Source of the DNA: Gavia stellata
Taxonomy: Eukaryota; Chordata; Aves; Gaviiformes; Gaviidae
NCBI RefSeq assembly: GCF_030936135.1
Contig: NC_082598.1
Span: 12,094,687-12,158,686 of the forward strand
Length of the DNA: 64,000 nucleotides
Reading direction: 5' to 3'
The position numbers and the translations under genes are program-made. The notes beneath the pieces were generated by a model. It was not told where the DNA came from. It made no database searches and worked only from the letters and a program-made list of their open reading frames with translations. This document shows positions 1 through 12,400 of this stretch, piece by piece (the first letter of the stretch is position 1; each line of letters opens with the position of its first letter).

Positions 1-3000
1 GAACTTGTAATGTAAAGGAACATCACCAGGGAGTCCAAAATCAAAGTGACTCATGTGGAAATTTATAAAGACTGCAGAGACTGGTTCTTAGATGATTTAA
101 TAACACTTTGTGCGGAATAGAGTAAAAATGTGGGGTAAAGTGAGATGGACATCAAGGGCTCCAGTAAAGGAGCAGCAGCACAGAGTGTGGTTTCTTTTGT
201 TTAATTAGGTCACTCAAAATAGTTCTTGTGAATAAGTCGGAGGACGTCTCCTTTCTTCTGAGCCAATGAATCCATTAGGAGCCAACAATTTGGGCAGGAC
301 TCTGTAGTTTTCCTGAAGATATTTTCTGAGGCCTGAAGATACGTGAGCTTGGAAGAGGCAGGCAGGTTCCTGAAGGCCATGTGTGTAGGTACCACCAAGA
401 AGTCCTGTCAGTGTTGGGTTTCTAGAAGCTGTAGCTGTGTGAAATGAAAGCAACTAGGGCTGCAAAAGGATGTACTGTTTCTTTTTACATGGCTATTATT
501 TTGCATCATCTATCCAACAGCACCTGTGTTTCTCCCTAGTGTGCTAGAAAGATACTCTTTGATCTACCAGCAAATTGAACTCAAGCTGGTTAAAGTATAT
601 GGTTTCTTTCCCTTCATGGGAAAAACAGAGAAATCAGATTTTCTTCAGAAAGTAGAAAATTTCAGCAGTAAAAAAAAGGAAAACAAACATTTACAACAAA
701 CTTTACATGTGGCTCTGTTACGAAGACTGCTCAGCCCTGAGTCTTACCGTAGCATCAAAACCTGCACTTGGATTTAGAGATCCCACAAATACAGCCCTTC
801 TTATCGACTGTTGGGTTTTGCTTCCAGGCAATAGAAGGCATCCCGGAGATCTCCTTCCCCTGAGTCAGCAAAGACCATCTCAGAATCACTAAAATGAGCA
901 GCTAGAAAACTGCTGTAAGAGCTGAAAGTGTAATATATCACATAGCTTAGCCAAGGGAAAAACGTTTGCCTCCTTTTGCAAGCAGTGACAAACAAGAAAA
1001 CACAATACTCTTTTGTCCATCCCAGATTTGGCCCTGGTCTCCCTTCTCTGTTGCTGAAAATACGCATCTCTGGTGCATAAAGAGGGAATTTTTAAGCTTC
1101 TAAACAAAACTGGTCCTGCAGCCCTCCCTGCTTTTGTAATAATAATAAAAAACAATTCCTGAGAAACGTACCAGCTAAATCTTTAAAAGTAGAAGGAAAT
1201 GTCCCTTTTGTTGAAGTAAAATGTCAGCCTGATGTGCAACTGAAAAAGTCAAGACTAATGATGCTTATTGCCAAGCTACAAAAATGATTGAAATTGTGGT
1301 TTGTAGCTAGTGTCTCCACAGACTTTTACTTTAGCTTTATAATAAATGAAAAATTAGGGCAAAAGCTATAGTTCTCCAATGCTAAATAAAATATTTTAGT
1401 GGTATGTCTAATGCATCAAGGTTCTGTTTAATGTAAATAAATGTATGAAAACTTGACTGTTGCCAGTAGCAGCAACACCATATGAAGGGAAATGTCGTAC
1501 TCCCTGTCACTTTACCAAGTCACTTTGCTGCTGCACTAGAATTACTTCTAATTAATACAGGTGTGACTGAGAAGAAAATTAGGCCTCATCTCTAGCATGG
1601 ATCTAAACATATTACCGATGCTTAACATATATGATAAGTGTAGTTAAGAGAAATGAATTTTCTTACTCTGTACAACCACTCTTACTAAATACATCCTTCT
1701 AAATGTCAGGCTCCCCGATAAAGTAAACACAGTATGAGTCATAAGCTTCTTTAAATGCAAAGCCACTATACTGAAGAAACTGGAAATGACTTTTAATTTT
1801 CTCTTTAATGATATTGAAGAGCGCGTATCTGTAAGATGACCGAGTCTGACACCTGAGGCAGAAGCACAGATGCAGTTTCTTATTGCCTGTAAATCATCGC
1901 CCATTCAGTATTTCTTATTCTAATACCTCGCCTTAGTTTTTTTTCTCTCAGAATTCAATAAATCATATCATGAGATTTAATCATAGCCTTCTGTATGAGT
2001 TATGAAATAATCATTGTCCGCTACATTATTTCTCCTTGATAACTTTGTTGTATAGTGAAACTCCATAAAATGTCCTTTGCTTCAAATAGCTAATTCTTTA
2101 TTAACAGAGAAAAAACAGCAGCAGCCCATAATAATCCTTTTCATTATGCTCCAACACCCGACAAAGTCCTTGGTGTTTCTTGTATTCTGAGACTCAGACA
2201 GACAAGATGGAGACCTCTCATGAGATTGCCAAGAAGAAAGCGGGAGGAGACAGAAAAGGAAACATTTATTACTGGAGATGAAACCTGAAGTTTAGTATCA
2301 TGGAGTAGAAAAATTATTCTCTTCCTGGGACCGATTTCTAGAGCTGATCCAAAGCGCAGTGATCTCCGTATCTGAACAGGAAGACCAGATTACCCCAGTG
2401 CTACTTGTTCGCCTTTATCTTCTTCCAGGATGAAGTGCAATCTCAGAGCTTGCTCCTCTCCCTGCCCGGTGTCTCACCACCTCCAAAAGGGCCCGGGCTT
2501 CTCAAAATGACATAGATTAAATGAAGATGTTTGAGTTCAACCACACTACAAGCAGGTCTACTGAAGAGAATAAAACAGAGGGGAAGTCAGCTCTAGCATT
2601 TACCAGCTCATTGCATGCACAGTCCCAGTAATGGGCAGTGGAAGGACCTGAGCAGCTGCAAAACTCTGGACTTAAATTTTGCATGGGATGCCTATGTATC
2701 ATGCTAGATAAATATACTAACTGCCAAGGACAAGGCATTATTCAGTGAATCTAGTAGAAGTGTTACTAAAGAAAGAAAGACAAGAACAGACCGCTAAATC
2801 TTATTTACACTCTCCTAGAATTCATCCCAATTTTCAAGCCATTTACAACTTTGCTAATGTCCTAGCTGTCTCTCCAGCTTTGTTTCTGGAGGATGTTTTG
2901 GCCTCATTTGTGTTTGTTCAAGTTCCTCTTATTCCTTTAACTGTTTGGCGTATGCTGGGTCATTCTACTTTTATCGTTGCTGTTGCCATTTTTTTCTCTG

Positions 3001-6000
3001 TCAGCTTCCCAATATTCTGCGTATTTTTGACCATTTGCCAGTGGATAACTATGTTCTGTGCAAGTCAGGTACTTTATTACGTAAGAATCTTCTGAAAAAT
3101 ACTTATGTTTGTTTCCCCAGATATTCCTGGGAAACTCAAACTACACACATTCTTTCTGTTCTAAAGATGGGAAGCTTGAAACATCAAAAGACTATTTAAG
3201 GCAACACCTAACTTAGCTGGTTCATGGAAATAGTCTTCAGTTATGGATGGACAGGTACAACTGGATGGATTATCTTCCTTCTCCACTGCATCTCTCAAAC
3301 AAAGCATGAAATCTACTTTTTGGCATTGATGTCCCTCACCCCCCGCCAGCTTAAAATGAGGTTCTGCTGCTGGAACTCCATTACCTTTAACTAAGGTAGC
3401 ACTGATTTATCCTGCATGGGAGAGGAGGAACCATGGAGGGGATGAATTCGTCTCTAGTTTTAGCAGAAGGTGTTGCCGTTGATCTCACTTTGCGGTGACA
3501 TCACAAGCCAGCTGCAGTTACCCCTTGCATGCCATCATGTAGTTAAAATACCTTGATGTTTGGTAATAAAAGACATAACTTACACAGATGCTCTTTCAAA
3601 AAACTATTTACTGAAGAGGCTTGAAAGGTTTTCCTGCATCAACTGAAAAACCTTGAAAGAATCAGATGCCTTCTCATTTCACAGCTACCATGAGACATGT
3701 AGGGAATCAACTAAAAAGTGACCGTGGCATAGAGCAACATTAAGCTCCAGCACTGAAATAAGGACTTGCAGAGCGCTTATATTTCAAAACACAATTTTTG
3801 TAAGTTTTGCTAAAGAAATGCATATTTGTAAACTGAATTCGCATGGCTACACCACTCATATCAAATTTGCTAGAGCAGCATTTTATAGGAGGGCAGCAAG
3901 GAAACATGCATATACTTTTATTTTGGAAGCAGATGGGGCTTCTGCTATGCTAAAAAAGGAGCTGCTAATTTAAGTGTTGTCAGTAGAGCAGGGTGCCAGC
4001 TCCCCTGCTCTGTCTTGGGACTGCTTCTCTCCAAATTCAGCTCCCAAGCAATCCCCGGCTCCCTCAGTGACAGTGCAGGCAGAGGTATGAACACAGAAAT
4101 CCAAGGGGAGCTGTGTTTTCCTGGGACAGCCTGTCCCTTTCAACTAGTATCTGATTGACAACTGCTTGTTGGGGGAAATAACCAACACGAGGTATTCGAA
4201 ATAACATGTTCCTACAAAGAAAGCAAATAAATGAACAGACAATGAGAGTGATAAGATTGAAAGCTCACCTGTTTGGGAAGAGTAAAGAAAGTCAGTCTGA
4301 ATTAGCGAAGGCTATCAACACACAGGTGAACTACAAGGGAGAAGAGGCTGTGAATTTAGAGCTTAACTTTAACAACTTTGCAGCTGTGTTCATGCAGCCT
4401 CCTGCCACTGAGAAAATGGGAGATAATTTACCCCTCTTATTCAGTGTTTAATTCTTAGGGTGTGCACAAAGGCAGTTACCTCTGGTTAGTACTGCTTTGC
4501 AAATTCGGTCTTGCTCACCTAGCAGTCATTAGTGCATCTCTCCATATGCTGGATACAGCGCACAACTATGGCAGGTAAGCTATCACGCATTAAACGCCTG
4601 TGGCAGAAACTCTGTATTTCAATTGGGATTAAAATGTTATTTCAGTTTAGCGTAATTAACATTCATGGTAAGATGACCAAAGGCCACTTTAACTCTGAAT
4701 TTAAGTGTTCACAGAAGGATTAAACGCTTTTTCATGAAAGCAGTATTAAGTGCCTGTTGAGGCTGGGTATCTGCTGCAGACAAACCCTCAGAAATCAGGC
4801 ACTCAGAAGTCATTACATGCAAATACTCAGAAGAACAAGCAAGTTGTGTATGCTAGCTTAGCTCCCTCATGTTATCTGCTAAATTATGGTGTCCTATTAA
4901 AACATTTTATCTTGTCTGACAGTTAACAAAGTTATGTAAGAACTAGACTTGTGAGACACCCTCATACTGACTTCTGCTTACGTATTTAATTAAGTGTAAA
5001 CTAGCTATGAAGCTCTGGACTTCAGAATAAATAAAGGTTAAAGGAAGAAAAGCAAATATCAAATGAAAATTAAATGCAATAAAGGTTATTTTTATTCATT
5101 GTGGTATTTTCCCAGGTTAAGCTTTTATGAATTTTGTAAATGGCGTCATCTGTTAACTACTTAAGCCAGATAGCAACCTCTACAAAATATCCGGATTTTA
5201 CCAGAAGAACTGTGAAAAATGAAGCGATAGTAAAATAAAATCAAATTGTTCTCCCACACTGAGGTAAAAGCATCCCTCCCTTATCTGCATGCAGCCAGAG
5301 AAGTGGACTTAGGTGTGGGTCTGCAGTGCAGCTGCATTTTTCGAAGCCCGTATAGGTCCTTTAGAAGCAGTAGTATAATGGAAAATGCTTTCCCTGGTGG
5401 CTTCTCAAGCCATATAAATACTACTGAAGAGTCCACCCTCCAGAAAGACAGACTCACTTCTTCAATTCAAGGACGTATGGAAAGCCATCTGCTCAGCACA
5501 GACTTGCACTACGTATAATCAGACACCAAGATGCAGAAACCTTTATGAAATTGCAATCTCCCCACAGGGTGACTTGTTAAGCCTGTGCCAGGGCATACAC
5601 ACCATGGTGAAACCACCAGCTGTTCCTCAGAAGATTGCTACAGCGTGGTACAGAAGCTACCCATAGTAAGCAATTCGGTGCGTGCTGTCATTGCTATTGC
5701 TGCCTGGGGATTTTCTAACAAAACAGTTTTGGCCTGGAAGAAGTCTGCTTGGAAAAAGCCAAGCTACCTACTGAAACATAAACGCCAATCTAAACAAGAA
5801 TGGCATTACCAAGAGACATTTCCTTCACTCTAGCATGGCTCATGAACAGTCCTGTGACATGAACACCCATCTCAGATCTGAACAGACAAACTTCTTCCCT
5901 GCTATTCTGAGGTTCTGCCTTGATTCACAGCACAGTCCTCACTGACAGGTGGTAGAAATGAGTTTTCTCCTACCTCCAACATTGCTGGATGGAGGTTCCT

Positions 6001-6338
6001 GCCCCAGTGTGCTCAGTGCTGTCCTGCCGCTCGAGGAAACTGCCTGCTCACCTCTGCCAGCTGAGCCAATTGTGTGCCGGGGTCACTCAAAACTAACTGC
6101 TATTCTAACAATGTTATTCTTTTTCATTGAAGTTAAAAGCAGCAAGACCACAAATATCTTGGGCAAGAGACCTCAGGAACCAGCAGCATGCAGCTGAAGG
6201 CTACTGGCAACAACCGAGACCTCCAACCCAGCCTGAAGTAGAGCTGACACCTCCTGCGTTTAAGGACATAACCCCAGCCACCCAACCGCTCTGCATGAGC
6301 TTCTTCCCAAGCTTTCTTACAGGAACTGTTTTACTTTA
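1..6338. other. Intergenic, no gene or repeat family recognised
   Basis: AT-rich DNA. Open frames of 60-116 codons occur on both strands at 2745-3095, 5246-5518, 5949-6453 and elsewhere, but none resembles a known protein or shows a credible exon structure. Seen as unannotated spacer. Confidence 0.6.
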
Positions 6339-6343
6339 CAGGC

Positions 6344-7445
6344 CGTGGTATCCTGCCTGGATGCCAGGTGCCCATCAAAGCCGCTCTATCACTCCGCTTC
6401 CTCAGCTGGGCAGGGAAGAGAAAATACAACGAAAGGCTCATGGGTCAAGATAAGGACAGGGAGATCCCTCACCGATTACCGTCACGGGCAAAATAGACTC
6501 GACTTGGGGAAATTAGTTTAATTTATTACCAATCCAATCAGAGTAGGATAATGAGAAATAAAACCAAATCTTAAAACCACCTCCCCCCCACCCCTCCCTT
6601 CTTCCCAGGCTCAACTTCACTCCCAATTTTCTCTACCTCCTCCCCCCGAGCGGCACAGGGGGATGGGGAATGGGTGTTGCGGTCAATTCATCACACGTTG
6701 TTTCTGCTGCTTCTTCCTCCTCACACTCTTCCCCTGCTGCAGCATGGGTCCTTCCCACCGGAAACAGTTCTCCACAAACTTCTCCAACGTGGGTCCTTCC
6801 CACGGGCTGCAGTTCTTCATGAACTGCTCCAGCATGGGTCCTTTCCACAGGGTGCAGTCCTTCAGGAAGAGACTGCTCCAGTGCGGGTCCCCTGCAGAGT
6901 CACCAGTCCTGCCAGAAAACCTGCTCCTCTCCATGGGGCCATGGGTCCTGCCAGGAACGCGCTCCAGCGTGGGCCTCCCACAGGGTCACAGCCTCCTTTG
7001 GGCATCCACCTACTCCTGCATGGGGTCCTCCATGGGCTGCAGGTGGATATCTGCTCTACCATGGACTCTCTCCATGGGCTGCAGGGGCACAGCCTGCCTC
7101 ACCATGGTCTTCACCATGGTCTTCAGGGGAATCTCTGCTCTGGCACCTGGAGCACCTCCTCCCCCTCCTTCTTCACTGACCTTGGTGTCTGCAGAGTTGT
7201 TTCTCTCACATATTCTCACGCCTCTCTTCTCTGGCTGCTGTTGCGCAGTTGTTTTTCCCCTTCTTAAATATGTCATCCCAGAGGCGCTACCACCGTCACT
7301 TATGGGCTCGGCCTTGGCCAGCGGTGGGTCCATTTTGGAGCCGGCTGGTATTGGCTCTATTGGACAAGGGGAAGCTTCTAGCAGCTTCTCACAGAAGCCC
7401 CTGTAGCCCCCCACTACCAAAACCTTGGCACGCAAACCCAATACA
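6344..7445 (-). mobile_element. Solo LTR of an avian endogenous retrovirus (probably ERVL class)
   Basis: The sequence matches an LTR family I recognise from many bird genomes. Read on the minus strand it begins TGTATTGGG at 7445 and ends ACCACG at 6344 (canonical CA changed to CG). A 5-bp direct repeat, CAGGC, flanks it (6339-6343 and 7446-7450); 5 bp is the usual ERVL target-site size. A TATA-like atatttaag lies at about 7263-7271 and AATAAA at 6527-6522. No gag, pol or env sequence is seen on either side, so this is a solo LTR left by recombination. The open frames of up to 247 codons across it are by-products of its GC-rich repeats. Confidence 0.85.
6743..6960 (-). repeat. 45-bp degenerate tandem repeats within the LTR
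   Basis: Motif CATGGGTCCTTCCCAC and its variants recur at 6743, 6788 and 6833 (45-bp steps), then less exactly at about 6882 and 6948. On the minus strand each unit reads roughly GTGGGAAGGACCCATGCTGG. The repeats are part of the LTR family and lie downstream of its TATA-like box. Confidence 0.8.
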
Positions 7446-9204
7446 CAGGCATAGTCAGTCAACCCTTGGTCCCTCTCCTCCACTCCAATAGAAAGTTTTT
7501 TTCTATATGACAATATAGTTTTTCTGGCTAAATGAATATTTAGTTATATACTATTAAGTGAAGCAGCTCAAAAAGTGGAAACAAGATCAGCAAACCCAGA
7601 ATTTTGTAATTATTATCACAATTTCAAGTTTTTCCTTAGAAATCTGGTTTTTATCCTTCTCAGGTTAAGGCACGATCCGCAGCCTCAGTCAATTACCTTG
7701 AGTTTCTGTAACCCAAGCAGGTACTAATTATGTAGGCAAACACACCATTTTATGGTTACCATCCATTAATCCATTTGATTGCTCCATCACTATTCCTCCT
7801 TGATGCTCATCTCTGCCTTTCCTTCCCCAAAGTCCTATTCAACAGAGCTGATCTATAAAAGCCTTTCAGTTCTTATCTGCAGCAGACAAAATCCTTTAAA
7901 AAGCTAATCTCAGGTTTTGTTTCATTTGACACTAACACATTAAGCCTCCGAGAACTCTCTGTATTGTGCTGTCAGCTTACATTTTGCAGTGCTGTAAGAC
8001 TGAAAAGATGAAAATTAAATGGCAAGCCAGGGCTCCCTCCACCAGCCCCGGTAGATAACTACGGTTCAATCTCACCTCTTCAGTGCATTTTTGAAGGCAG
8101 CTGAACAGGTTTTCTCCCTATACGTGCAAAACTTTCATTTTCTTTACAGCTGTAATACATCCCTGCTCTGAGGTCCTGCCAGCACTGCATGTAACTTGCA
8201 GGAACATCTCGGGCTCTTCAATTCAGGCTACAGCTACCAGTTCACACCAATACCAGCCACATTCTCCCCATGCTCAGGGAAACAGCAATTCTTAATGCTT
8301 CTGCCGGGCAGCAGTGTTGTTCGCTACCAGCCAGACAAGGCAGCTAGGCATATTTGCTTTTGTCACTCATGACAACAGCCTGCAGCTGATAAAAGACTGT
8401 ATTTTCAACTGTTTTTCTTCTGTTCAGACTGCTTTACCAGAACGGACACGGTGTTCCTAGTTTCTGTGTACAATGCTTTCTACTATGTAAGGCAGTAGGT
8501 GGTTCAAGCTGCCCAAGTACATTTTTGACCAGAAGGTTCATGGCCCAACATCACATGCCAGCAAAACAGAGCACACACGTGCCAAACCCTTCCACTGTAG
8601 AAGAAAGAATTTTACATCAACTTTGTGCTTGTGTAAACTGACTGTAAGAAGTGCAGAGCACAGTATGTTCAAACTCTTTGTGTCTCATGTTGTTTTCTTG
8701 CCAGGGCGGGTGGAAGGGGAGAGAGGACTACTCTTTAACTTCAATATCCATATTGGTTTCTCGGTGTCTTAGCAAAACTCTGAGAGGGCGAGGGGTCCCC
8801 TGTTCTGTGTGAGCAGCCCACTCACAGACCTCACACTGCCTGCGGCAGAACGGCCCCACTGCTGAAATGCAATAGCTTTCCGAATAGCTTTACTTCTGGT
8901 GCAGCAGATAATGGGCTTCTGTTAATAGCTTGACTTTGTTCCTAGACAGCTATTATAGTCTAACACTGGTCAATCTTTAGTGTGCTTAAAAAAAATCTGA
9001 CCAGGCAATGCAGCAAATACCTTGGCCTCTGCTTAGCATAAATAAAAAGCTGAGATCAGGTTCATTTCATCCATTTCATTTGGCTGCTCAAAATTTCCCC
9101 TTGAAAAGCTGCTTATAGAAACCTGGACCAGTATGCAAAAAAATCACAAGCAGAGAAGATAGATAAATGTATTTAAATGGAGTACATTTGTTTAATGTAT
9201 ATCT

Positions 9205-9250
9205 CTGTATACATAATATGCATACATCTGTATACATAATGCATACAGCA
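9205..9250. repeat. 23-bp imperfect tandem pair
   Basis: ctgtatacataatatgcata begins at 9205 and ctgtatacataatgcataca at 9228, in an AT-rich purine/pyrimidine alternating stretch just before the 9.3-kb CR1 tail. Confidence 0.7.
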
Positions 9251-9306
9251 AACGCATTTAAATGGCATTGATGCTCCTATAATCAGAATATAAATCAGGA
9301 ATTTTT

Positions 9307-9432
9307 ATAGAATCATACACTCATAGAATCGTTTAGGTTGGAAAAGACCTTTAAGATCATCAAGTCCAACCATTAACCTAATGCTGCCAAGTCCATCACT
9401 AAACCATGTTCCTAAGTGCCTCATTCACACAT
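9307..9432 (-). mobile_element. CR1 LINE 3' tail fragment
   Basis: Reverse-complement CR1 3' end: tagaatcatacactcatagaatc (terminal repeat), then ggttggaaaagacctttaag and atcatcaagtccaacc, continuing to about 9432. Only the 3' UTR and last coding bases remain. Confidence 0.88.
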
Positions 9433-12400
9433 TATGACGGATTGTCCTGTTGATTGCTTGAAAGTCAGCCAAGGTACCTACAGGGGAGTTAAGAATAACT
9501 CATTTACAATGCATTTCTAAGTAAACTACCTATACCTACATATATATCTGTATTTTCACAGACATATCTATAAAATGCCAAGAAAACTATTCATTAGACA
9601 CAGTCTGTGTAACAAACTAACCTGTTTTCAGATTTTAATAGGAAAAAATCACACAGAGATAATAATCAGTAAGTGCATAATGCCTGTGTTATATTCCTTT
9701 TAGACCTTGCTTTGTAGGATTTTCAGACTTACAAACACTGATTTCTTGATCAGTATTTATAATAAACAGGGAACAAAACTTTCTGCAAATATTTACGCTA
9801 GTGAAAAGAAAAAATGAAGCACTTCTCCCAAGCTTGATAGTTCCTTAATGTATTGTGTGTTGCTTTAAGGAAAATGGAGATTCAAAAAGCCATGTTTCCT
9901 GCTGCATGGAAAAATACAGGTATCTCCTGAAAATTATCTCCTAATTATCTCCAGTATTATCTCCTAATCCAGAATGAACTCTGGTCTAGTCACAGATCAC
10001 ATTACTGGGTAGCTTGCTTTAACTTGCAAAAGCTAGCAATCCTTTTTTTACAATGTCTCATCATGAAATGCTCACTCTGTGCAGGAATAAATGATGCAGC
10101 AGTGGGTTTGAAATTGTATTTTAACGAAAACAGTGCCTGGATTCTAAAGTGGCTGTAACTTTTATAGCACTCACACCAAGCAACAAAACAGCGCTACGAC
10201 TAATTTTTTTGTTGGACTCAGTCTTTTTGTTTACACAACTTAACCTGAATAGATGTACTCTGGATATTAGTGGGCTTGTAGAGGACTACAGCCAGGTTTT
10301 ACAAGCATTTTCATTGCATGAGAACTTCACTCACTTTTGTCCTAAGTGATTTTTAGCCTCTTTCCCTATTCCTGAAGAGTATCTACAGGGAAGAACGTTA
10401 TATGAGTTGTTTCTCCAAAGAAGCTACAGAGACAGCGGCTGGTATCCCCTGTGATATGGACAGCTACACCTGAGCCAGGCACCTTACGCTTCGTTTAGAG
10501 TAAATGGAGAAAATCAGGCACTTCTGGCATACAATTCCTTTCACCCCATAGCAGACAGCTAAACCAGATTGCAGAAACCCCACTTTAAAGTGTTTACTGC
10601 TCCCCTTCATTACAAAAGGAATTTAGGGGAGCTAGCTCCTATGTTAATCATTATAAACAACAATTAAGCATGGTGAATCCCTAGCACTGCTGTCCAGTTT
10701 AATGAACCTGGTTAGCCATTTTCATTAGGTTCTTGTGAAGCAAGAGAAAACTACTCTTAGCAACATACTCTAAGCTGCTTTTCAGCCTCCTGGTAGTGAG
10801 TAGGAAGGAGAAGGAGCCAGCACCATCTGGGCAGCCAGCTCGCCACTGAGCCCCACCACACGCTCCACAGGTCGGGCTTTGAGAGCCACTGCTACGCAAC
10901 ACGGCATTAGCAATATTTTCATTGCATTAGTGTCTGGGGATCAATCCAGCAGAAAAGATGCACAAAAGGCCTTTTACAAGCACACAGACGAGGGCTACTC
11001 TAGCAGATCTCATGAAAACGGTTTGGATTAGTGTCTGAGGGGGGAGGAAAAGGCAAAGCAGCACTGAAAGCCACTAATCTCCAACAGCGAACAGACCTAA
11101 TTGTTAGCCCCAGTTCATGCCTGACCAACAAATTATTTGCGTAAAGGCATGTTTACTTCTAGTATACATTCAGTCATTAAAATCTCTTGATGTTGTGCTA
11201 AATATTTTGTCTCTGGTACAGCCAGGTCTCAAACTGCACAGAAGCCATTTATTGGTGTTCTTTAATGTTTGTTAATAAACACCACATGTTTAATACTGCC
11301 AGCAATTTCAAATATTATGACTGTCTGTGACATTTTCAAAGTGCTCCCCTGCTAGGAAAGACTGTCTGGGAGTAGTTAGAGAGCAGTCACCAGGTCCCAT
11401 CCAGTCAAGCCGACACGAGTCCAGGAGAAGGGGAATCAGCTTGAACCTTTGTATTAGGTTTGCAATAATATTTGGAAAGCAGGTTTGTCCTGACATGAAC
11501 TTCCTTCTAAACGTACAGCTGCTGATCCCATGTGAATTGGCTTTGACGTTTAAGCAAATTCAATTTTCAGAAGAGTTTATACATGACTTGAATCGAAAAT
11601 ATTTTTCTCTCCATACATCCTTACTCATGCTTGCCAAAAATTTATTTTATTTGGCTATGGAACTGTATTTAACTTCACTGAAGTGTATCAGGCAAAGAAC
11701 TAGGACAGGAAGAGCACCCTCCCTTATTTTAGATATATGGCTTCAGCTTGGACTGCAGGACCGTAGTTTTGTGTATGAGGGCAGAGATTTATGTAGCTGC
11801 ATGCACTCAAACATATTCACTTTGCTGACTCTCTGAGGTACACAACTGGTTTCAGAGTGGATAGGCACAAGCTGTACCCTAGAGTTTAAGACTCCAAGTG
11901 CTGTACCATAGATAATTTTATTTTTTGTGGCCTCTGAATTGCCACTTTACACAACCTGCAATACAAATTCCCTCTCGAGTTTTCTTTCTGTCACACCTCA
12001 GCACTTAGGTTACATGGATGCTCTGCACCTGGATAATGCAGTCCCAGAAGAATCACTGTCATAGTTCCACCACCTCATCACCACTAGAGACAGGAGTACA
12101 TATTGTGATAAAGCTTCGTGCATCTGTCTGTTATGGGTGATATTCAAATTCAACCTGATCTGGGACATGATTCAGTGAACTTCTTCCTGGCAGAAGGCAG
12201 GAACATATAAGCCAAAGCCATTCCCATCACTTCACCTATATGAGGAAGGTGGTGGGTGCTGAGAAAGTGAAGCAAGAAAATACAGTATCTTTCTGTAAAG
12301 GAAGAGAAATGGAAATTAAGACTGTGATGTGTTTTTGCTTTAAGTTCACATAAAGGGGTCTGTAATCTCCATAAGCTCCGTATCCACTACACTTAGTAGA

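Noticed and set aside
2745-3095. 116-codon frame with hydrophobic stretches resembling membrane segments
   Set aside because: T-rich DNA readily gives Phe/Leu/Val runs; no family pattern and no neighbouring exon.
6663-7513. Overlapping long open frames on both strands (up to 247 codons)
   Set aside because: They lie wholly within the solo LTR and come from its GC-rich repeated sequence; no protein similarity or splice context supports a gene.
11327-11836. 169-codon plus-strand frame
   Set aside because: No domain, no recognised homologue, no flanking exon signals; one frame of this length is expected by chance in 64 kb.
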